From the NCBI RefSeq assembly GCF_016859285.1, contig NC_053417.1, positions 15,190,706-15,254,705 on the forward strand: a stretch of DNA of 64,000 bases. The letters run 5' to 3'. The translations under genes and the position numbers were made by a program. This document shows positions 56,901 through 64,000 of the stretch, in pieces. The notes below the pieces were generated by a model. That model did not search any database. It was not told the DNA's origin and was given only the letters and a program-made list of their open reading frames with translations. Position 1 is the first letter of the stretch. Every line of letters starts with the position of its first letter. The stretch is from Xiphias gladius (Eukaryota; Chordata; Actinopteri; Istiophoriformes; Xiphiidae).

Positions 56901-59900
56901 AATTTCATAAATCACTGATAGAAACATTTACAATATATAATACTAGAGAAATCAGTGTAAATACTAGTTAAACAACCCATCTTGTCTTCTTTTCCAGGCT
57001 TTTGAGAAAAGTTAGTAAACTTTATTGACATCAAAATTAGACAACTTTCCAATTTTTTGACCGACAGATTATTTCAAGGTCTTAGCCATTTCATGAAAAA
57101 TATAACATTCTTGAATCAAAACAATGCAGTTCAATCTTTACCAAAGAGGTTTTGCAGAATAAACTTCTGTTGTATGTCTAGTAGCAACTTAGGGAGTAAA
57201 TTTGGCAATGCAGTGTCATCTACAAAAACAAATAGGTTGACGGACTTCTGTAGGCAGAGCAATTTAGTTTGGACCACGGTGGTATTATATCTCATCCTGT
57301 GAGTGTGAAGTGTGAAGCTGTGAGAAAGATCAGGGAGGAAACATCCTGTCACTCGTTTCCATTTGTCTCTCTGGGAGCCTGTGGTTGGCGCTGCACGTCA
57401 TAAATTTAACTCGAGGGCTAATTGTAAATCAACTCAGATTAGGAAGCTATCCAGCGGAGGGCAGATGGAGTTGCCCTGTTGACTCTGACATCTGAAGTGA
57501 CCATGGTCTCTCTAGCACTTCCCCCCTCAGCTGTGGGGGTGTGTGCGTGACATGAGCGCTCTGCTGAGTCCCTGATGGCTCTCCTGGACTCTCCATGCCT
57601 CCTTAACCGGCAACCTGACCCCGTCAACTACTTTAACTGTTGAGTCTTTAAAAGCTCAGTCTTCCTCAAATGTCTTCCTGTTTTAGGGTTTATACCCTCT
57701 TGGCCAACCAAGAGGGTATAAACTGCTGCTCTACAACATCCTTTTATCTCTTAATGTTTGTCCCACTTTGTGTTTCTTATACTTTGTTTGTGCCTTTGTT
57801 TTTCAGGTTATGTACCTGTTACTTATCTAGGAACACAACTAATGACTATTTTCACTACCAGTTAATCTGCCATTCATATTCAGAGTTATCTTTTAATCAT
57901 TAAGTCTATAAATATCAAAAAATAGCGGAAAGTGCCCATTATAGCTTCTCCGAGCCCAAGGTAACATTTTCAAATTGCATGTTTTGTCCAAAACCCATAC
58001 GTATTTAATTTACGGTACACATTTAAGAGCCTGAAACCAACAAAGGTATGTTTTTTTTAACGATTAATGACAGAATCAAGCTTAACATTGATTAATTAAT
58101 GGTCAATCGACTATTCTGTAATCCTCTCCGATAAGGTTTTTTTTTTTAAATGATTAATGACAGAATCAAGCTTAACATTGATTAATTAATGCTCAATCGA
58201 CTATTCTGTAATCCTCTCCGATAATATTTCTGCCATCATATCTACATCGATGTAGTTTTTTTTACTTCTTTTCTGGAACTGTGATTTGTTTGCAAGAGAT
58301 CTTTACATAAAAAAGCAAAAAAAAGATTGATAGTATCTTGATCTTTGAACAGATTTAACTAAATTAGACTTTACACTGGAGTTTTCATTCTGTCTCCTCA
58401 GAGGCCCTCTTTCGTAACTCACTCTCTTGTCCTGGCTGACAATAGGAGCCTAATGATCAGAGAGATACTGGTGATAATAGAACCAGTTCATCTGGTTGTG
58501 CACTGGTGTTGTGTTTTAGCTGGATTTTGCTCCACACAGCACCAGGGGGCATACACTGACCCTGCTCACCAGCCATTGTTAGCGATTTTCTATGAGGAAA
58601 AAAAATGGCTCAAATGTCAAAGGATGGGAATGGCACAGCACCAAATCAAAACAAAGCTCCACATTGAATCCTTTGTCAGGCCAGTCTCAGGTCAAACAAG
58701 AAAGGCCTTGCTGGAGGAGAGAGTATGTGGGCAACATGGCCACATAACAAGCACCAAACATTTTTGGCATTTCTGTAGTATTTTATCCCTAAAATGGGCC
58801 TGTGAATCCAAAACTAAAGAGCCACAGCTCCCTCGCCTCCGTAAAACTACTTCTTTTAGCTTCTTATAAATACAGGAAGTGCAAGATTGTATCATTGCGG
58901 GAGAAGTGAAATGAAATTAGCGAAATTGGGTTACTTGGCTCAAATTACCCAAATCTAGTCAGAAAGGAAACATCCCCTCTGCTTTTTGCCTCGTCGGAAG
59001 AGAAACCTCTTCTCTATACTCTGTTTCCATTTGAGCAATAGCTTTTGTGCATGTTTTTTAAAAGGTGTAACTCCACACACATTTGCACACAGTCAGACTT
59101 GTATTTGTTTACAGTACCTTAGGTTCTAACTGACAAAGAGCAGAACATTATTAAACATCAAAGTCTTCAGTGTGTGTTCATTGCTTATAATGAATATGAA
59201 TATATCTTCTATGAGCCAGGGAAAGGGTCCCTTGCGCATTTACTGAACGTCATTGAAATTCTATATAATTCTATACTTATAATGAATATTTATATAACTG
59301 GAATCCCTTTCAAATCTAGTAACGATGGACAGGTTTTAACTTTATTTTGCTCTTTTGTCTTTACTAAATGAATGAAGATCTCTGTGTGTGCGTGTCTGGT
59401 CGGCATGCTTTCAGTAATTCAGAATCAAATTATTACAAAAGGGAACCTTGCTCTTTGCCTGTTTTCCCCACAGTACTACTTTAATATGCATGACTGACCA
59501 AGAAAACAAGGGAAACTAGGCTTTGGGCCTGGACAGATGCTGGAACAGATATCTGGGCTTATTTTTTAATTTACCATTAGAATTTTTTTTGTCAAAACCA
59601 AGCCTATGGAACATAATCTGGAGTGTATTAAAAGTATCCACTTAGTACAACTGATGCTTCTAATTGATTACTTTATTGTGTAAAGAATCAATTCACTTAA
59701 ACTTAGGTGCACTCAGGTCCAGCCTTTTAGTCTGGGCTGGTAACTCACTAAATTCTTTTCATTCTGCCGATTATTTTCTTGAGTAATCAATTAGTTGTTT
59801 TATCTATAAAATATCCGTAAGTAATGATAAATTCCATAACGGTTTTCAAGAGCCCAAGGTCACGTATTCAGACGTCTTGTTTTGCCTAACCAGCAGTCCA

Positions 59901-62365
59901 ACACATAAAGATATTCAGTTTGCATTAACATACAAGAAAATAAAATCATTACATCTGTACATTTGAGAAGCTGGAACCAGCAAATGTTTTTGGTATTGTA
60001 ACTTGAAAAAAAAAATCAATTAGTTGATTATCAAAATAGTTGCCATTTCCTTTCCTTGCAATCAACTAATCAATGATTCGAGTAATTGTGTTAGCTTAAT
60101 GGTAAATCCTAACGATTATTATTTATAGCATGAATTAATTTAATTCAAAAGAAAGTGATATAATGTAATCAATAAGTCAAAGATCTTTGAATATAATATG
60201 ATATACCATTTCTGTTTTCTTATGATGATCACAAACTGTTTGTTTTTTTTTAAACTTTGTTTTACATAAAAATTGTGGGTAGTGTCGAGCCTCTCTTAAA
60301 AATACTCAAAGACAGAAAATTTATTAGAGACGGATACAGATGGGCAATGCTGCTCTTCACTTCCTAATACGACCTTTCTAAAGACAGCGTTGAAGGTAAA
60401 ATCTCTCCTCGGACAGACAGATGATGAGAGAGCAGCTTGGGGGTCAGACAAGAGAGAAAATGCACTACTATAAGCTACTACTATAAACAGGACGCATTCC
60501 TCCTGTAATTCTGGACATCTGGTATGCATGTTGCGTCTCTCTTCTCTCTTGCATGAGGTTTATAAAGCAGGTTAAATCAAAGGCCCCCATATGTACATTA
60601 ACATCATGGCATTTATTTTCCATACAGTTATAGTCTGTTAAAGATTTGTCGGGCATTTCATTTCTGCATTTTTAAAAACAGTTTCTAAAGGGCTTTTCTA
60701 TGGCATCCACCGGCAGTTTAAGGTTGCTTTATTTGTTTTTGAGTGCATTTTGTAACTTTGATAACAAATATTTTCAATTTAATGCAAACTTATTAGTCAG
60801 CTCCAATAAAAATATATGTGTAGAAAAAAATAGACGCACCATGCCTTTACCTCCAGACCAACATGATTCATGAGTGTGCTGATGGAGTGAACAATCTGGT
60901 CCCGATGTGGAAAACTTATTTTAAAATACTCACATGTGGTATTCCACCATGACCAGGCACTCAGGGGTTGTCATGGGAAAAAGTATGTGTTATTTTCCAT
61001 CTATAAAACATTCCACCAGTGGCAAAATACCAGTGTGAACATCATGTCTGGCCTGGGATGGGTTAAGAGGGCAGGGTGTTTCGTTTTAGACGCAGGCTGA
61101 GTTATAGCTACAGGTTAAAAGTCAAACTGACAGGTCGTTTGTGGCCAGGCTTATGGGGTACTGTTGATACGGGTGTAAATGAGGGTTCCCAGTGCAAACA
61201 ATCCCTCATGTCTCTTCAAAGAGAAACGCTGAGGTGATCAGTTTCAGGGGCTGGCGAGCTCCCTCATATTGTTGCGCTTCCTCATTTTGAAGATTTCCAC
61301 GTCAACCCCTGTTTACAAGCTTCTTTTTTTTTTTTTTACAGTGGTCGCAAGGACATAAATCGCTTAAGTGGGTTGGTCGACAAAAACAAATTAGAGCATT
61401 TTAGACTTAATTGTAGCCACAGTAAACTGGCTGCCTTAGGACATCTCATGCAGCATTCAAGTCTTTTTATTGCTGGATTAGATGACAGGTCTGGTAATAG
61501 GCTCGAACTCTGATAGTGGCTTGTTGTGGTTAAAAGCAAATTATTGCCTGAACAATACTGAGACCCGAGAGTGCAGAGGAGATGCAGATCATCTCCTGTG
61601 GCAGGATGCTGAAAGTCAACACAGGAAGTGAGGTCACTGTGTTAGTCAACAAAATTTCATCCTCTGCTCTGCCTTTGGCGCCAGAGGTCTATAAAATCTC
61701 AGTGACACGCACTAATGTAAACGCACAGCTTCTATAAATGATCAAATAAAAAAAAAAGGACATATGTGGTTATAAATGAAACTAATGTTTATGTTTTATA
61801 TTTCAGAATTCTATGAACCTGCCTCCAGACAAAGCCCGGCTCCTCAGACAGTATGACAATGAGAAGAAATGGGACCTGATCTGTGACCAGGTGCCTTCAT
61901 AAATTCTAATTCAAAAATTGCCAAACCTGCACTGAGAATTCAAACACATCTGCCCTTATAGCTCACTCTGCACCAACACAATGACTTCAGCAAACACACA
62001 TTACCATGCTTACTCTGTTGTGTGTCTTCAGGAGAGGTTTCAGGTGAAGAATCCGCCTCACACCTACATCCAGAAGCTACGAGGATACCTAGACCCTGGA
62101 GTCACACGCAAGGTGGGACAGTACAAATGACCTTTTTATAGGTCCACTTAAAGGGGAACTTCACCGATTTTACACAGTCTGTTTAAGCGAACTTGTTTAG
62201 GAACCTGTCGACTCTAACTGCTTATTATGTAACACTTGGACAATGATAAATCTGCAACAAAACTCTCTTCTTTCATTATATCTTACAGAAGTTTCGCAGG
62301 CGGGTGCAGGAATCAACAAAAGTCTTGAGGGAGCTGGAGATATCACTGAGGACAAACCACATTGG
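45866..62365 (+). CDS. fmnl3: formin-like protein, probably FMNL3 (5' part; continues past window)
   Basis: Diaphanous-related formin that nucleates and elongates actin in filopodia and lamellipodia. Four exons join in frame: 45866-45979, 61807-61890, 62032-62112, 62289-62365, giving 118 residues plus two bases. The start MGNIES has Gly2 for N-myristoylation as in FMNL proteins. The GBD/FH3 start matches the family strongly: [34 protein letters not shown] and [28 protein letters not shown] and ESTKVLRE favour FMNL3 over FMNL2 (KWELI, ESTQ). PLKVPMPDP and GYLDP look more like FMNL2, so the paralogue is inferred partly from 12q13-type synteny. The FH1 and FH2 domains lie off the right edge. Confidence 0.85.
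46464..46516 (+). repeat. (TG)n microsatellite
   Basis: About 26 uninterrupted TG units in the formin intron 1, about 500 bases after exon 1. Confidence 0.95.
46990..47336 (+). repeat. family B repeat copy in formin intron 1
   Basis: Contains GATTAGTTAATTAACTGATC, TTTCTGGTTCCAGACCCTCC, GACATCACCTCGGG and a right end ATGAAAATAAGTTTTAATTG. Orientation matches the copies at 13545 and 53925. Confidence 0.75.
47863..48225 (+). mobile_element. family C MITE-like element, copy 1
   Basis: Left end GAAGGAGTAGCTCAACATTT and right end AGTTGACCTATTCCTTTAA form an imperfect terminal inverted repeat. The interior has GTTAGCTTAGCACAAAGACT and GGAACAGCTAGCCTGGC, shared with 51681-52119. Non-coding. Confidence 0.75.
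51681..52119 (+). mobile_element. family C MITE-like element, copy 2
   Basis: Left end AAAAGGAATAGTTCAACATT, right end AAAATTTTCCTTTAAG. Shares GGGGGAAACAGCTAGCCTGG and the ATTTTCTCATCTAAC block with copy 1. Confidence 0.75.
53889..53921. repeat. (AT)n microsatellite
   Basis: About 16 AT units, immediately upstream of a family B fragment. Confidence 0.9.
53925..54100 (+). repeat. family B repeat fragment
   Basis: Right part of the family: TTTTGGCTCTTGGACTGAC, ACATTTTATAGACTATACAT, TTATCGATAATAAAAATATC, ending TGTAGCCCT. Confidence 0.6.
55967..56141 (+). mobile_element. family C MITE-like element, internally deleted copy 3
   Basis: A 175-bp version with both terminal repeats (AAAGGAATAATCCAAGACC; AATGTTGAACTACTCCTTTA) and a short interior with GAGAAGATTGATAGCGC. 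The middle present in copies 1 and 2 is missing. Confidence 0.7.
57688..57723. repeat. perfect 16-bp hairpin in formin intron 1
   Basis: Arms GTTTATACCCTCTTGG (57688-57703) and its exact reverse complement (57708-57723) flank a CCAA loop. Confidence 0.9.
57915..58255 (+). repeat. family B repeat with internal 90-bp tandem duplication
   Basis: The left part (AAATAGCGGAAAGTGCCCAT, CTCCGAGCCCAAGGTAAC) is family B in the 59756 orientation. A block of about 90 bases at 58048-58137 is repeated at 58138-58227 almost without change (GATTAATGACAGAATCAAGC in both). Confidence 0.8.
59756..60090 (+). repeat. family B repeat copy in formin intron 1
   Basis: Nearly full-length: GATTATTTTCTTGAGTAATC, GAGCCCAAGGTCACG, TTTGAGAAGCTGGAACCAGC, AATTAGTTGATTATCAAAAT, AATCAACTAATCAATGATTC. 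Confidence 0.8.
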
Positions 62366-63854
62366 GTAATCAATTCTTATTGCCCATTTTTTGGTTAACT
62401 ATACACATCTATTTGTTGGTGCTCAAATCTTAAGGAAACCACATTATTGTTTTCCCTTGAAAAAAAAAAAAAAGTCCCTTCTGTGCTCTTGCTGCTGCAG
62501 GGACCCAGAGCTCTCTCTTGTACTCCAATCTCCCCCATTGTTCTAACTTGCCAAGCTCTGCAGCTCCACTTCATAGAGTCGGTCCTCATAATGCCCAGAT
62601 GGTAGCCATTGTGCTGCCTCGTCCACTCCCCCATAGTGTTGAGCAGGAAGCTTTGTTGTGTATGCCAGAGGGACAGGAAGTTTGGCTGACCAATGCTGAA
62701 CCCAGTGAAAAGCACGAAAACACACACAAGGGTACTTTTATGTTTACACATTTCTCACATACTAAAGCAAACAACCTTTTGTATTACTTTGCCATATTTT
62801 GTCATAGAATTCAATACTATACAGTTCACTCTACACCCACTGTGTATGTGGATGTTATTTTAAGCCTTTCTAGCCTTTGCCTTCAATGTTGCAGACATAA
62901 AATTTGATTTTATAATCTGATGCCACACAGATACTTTCACTTAGAAATGTGCTGCAGTGACTTGCCGCTGAATTACCAAACGAGCCCTGTAAAAATGCTT
63001 TGATTTTCCATAGCATTCATTGAGCTCCAAGTAAAACTCATATTCTATTAGGCTTCATCAATAAAGGTCTGTTTCAATGCATTTCCCAGAAAGACTCACA
63101 GGCAAAGAAAAAAGGAGAGCTATTTTCAGAAGACTTTTGTGGGTGGGATTAAGTGTAACAGATGCTGGTTTATTCTGTGAGTCTGAATCCTAGGCCCTTT
63201 CTGATGTGTTATTCCTGAGATTGCCAAGAAAATCTGAAATAGCAACTGGTTGGAGAGAAGTAGAGGGAGGGAGAAGGAGCAAGAGAGGAAGGAGTGAGGG
63301 GTCAGAGGCAAGGAGGGTGAGAGGGGAGGATGGGGGGGGGCAGGAAACTGATGATCAAGACCGCCTCCTTGTCCACCCCCTCCTCCTCTTCCCTCCTGCA
63401 CCCAATCTTATTGCTTTGTTCATTTTCCTCTGTTCCTCTGCCCACCTCTCTTCCCTTTTCCCCTCTGCCTTATCTCCGCTGCTTTGAGACTCTTGATTGC
63501 TTTCCTGCCATTGGCTGACTAGAAGTCTGTCATCATAACCAGCACTTCAAGACTATTTTAAGAACCTTTTACCCCATTCCCGTCCCCCCTGGAGTTCCCT
63601 GAAGAAGTGGGGATGCAGACTAAATACTGTTGGCTGTCAGAGATTCGACCTCAGCCCAGCTCCTTCAGCCTCATGCCCTCCACATTCTTTCTCTCATCGC
63701 AATGGGAATTCCTTTGTTTGAGTTGTTTCCCTCTCCAGAAAACTGGGGGGGAAATCTGAAGCCTTGCTCTAGTTTTCTTTCCATTGCATTTTTGCTATTT
63801 TCTTGCAGTCATTGGAGGGGATACTCCTTTCAGAGATGTGTTCCTTATACAGTG
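62366..63854 (+). other. formin intron 4 (continues past the window)
   Basis: The next FMNL exon (expected to encode a VREFLNxENKGLD-like stretch) is not found, so the intron runs off the edge. A 129-codon open frame at 62518 has no recognisable domain. A purine-rich strand at 63252-63350 followed by a pyrimidine-rich stretch to about 63480 is the only striking composition. Confidence 0.55.
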
Positions 63855-64000
63855 AAGTAGGACTGCAACTACCGGATTATTTTCATTATCAATTAACCTG
63901 CCAATTATTTTCTCAATTAACCGACCAATTGTTTGCTCTGTAAAACATCAGTTAACGATTAAATATGCCCATTACAACATCCTACAGCCCGAAGTGATGT
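63855..64000 (+). repeat. family B repeat copy, cut by the window edge
   Basis: Starts with GTAGGACTGCAACTACCGG, then TTATTTTCATTATCAATTAA and ATTTTCTCAATTAACCGACC; begins like the reverse complement of the right end at 13876. Confidence 0.75.

Larger units (their letters stand above)
45980..61806 (+). other. 15.8-kb first intron of the formin gene
   Basis: No coding exon of this or another gene was recognised on either strand. Open frames up to 138 codons (for example from 58453) show no domain. The intron holds repeats of families B and C, microsatellites at 46464-46516 (TG) and 53889-53921 (AT), a perfect hairpin at 57688 and a tandem duplication at 58048. Long first introns often carry enhancers, but none can be named from sequence alone. 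Confidence 0.6.

Noticed and set aside
58453-58869. 138-codon open frame in formin intron 1
   Set aside because: No known domain, no splice partner, no CpG or promoter context; chance length is plausible.
62518-62907. 129-codon open frame in formin intron 4
   Set aside because: Does not match the expected FMNL continuation and lacks a convincing acceptor; treated as intron.

Overview
This is vertebrate genomic DNA, almost certainly from a teleost fish. The genes are split into short coding exons with GT-AG introns. The introns and gaps carry (TG)n microsatellites, non-LTR retrotransposon 3' ends and several interspersed repeat families typical of teleosts. The five recognised genes are all on the plus strand. 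Most of the block keeps the human 12q13 order ERBB3-PA2G4-RPL41-(ZC3H10)-ESYT1, but no ZC3H10 was found and the right-hand neighbour is a formin-like gene.

Layout. (1) 1-12012: 3' part of erbb3, 25 coding exons running from late ectodomain domain I to the stop; its first exons lie upstream. (2) 14105-20413: complete pa2g4 (EBP1), 13 coding exons, 392 residues. (3) 22851-24040: rpl41, with a non-coding first exon and three tiny coding exons for a 25-residue protein. (4) 28575-43986: complete esyt1, 31 exons, 1083 residues: membrane hairpin, SMP lipid-transfer domain and five C2 domains. (5) 45866-64000+: 5' part of a formin-like gene, most likely fmnl3, four exons with a 15.8-kb first intron; the rest lies off the right edge.

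The genes belong to different pathways: neuregulin receptor signalling (erbb3), an ERBB3-binding growth regulator (pa2g4; its human product was named for binding ERBB3), translation (rpl41), ER-plasma-membrane lipid transfer (esyt1) and actin assembly (formin). There is no operon; the link is conserved synteny.

Non-coding content: about ten copies of one ~330-bp repeat (family B), three copies of a TIR-bearing MITE-like family (C), three of another (A), a 470-bp foldback element, a truncated LINE tail, two perfect hairpins, a 90-bp tandem duplication and several microsatellites. The points most worth following up are the DYG/HRN pseudokinase motifs of erbb3, the repeated eight-exon C2-pair module in esyt1, a dead tandem copy of an esyt1 splice-acceptor region, a long TG tract next to an erbb3 acceptor, and a GC-rich block at 27.4-28.0 kb that may hold an unrecognised minus-strand gene. 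No clearly new biological system was found.
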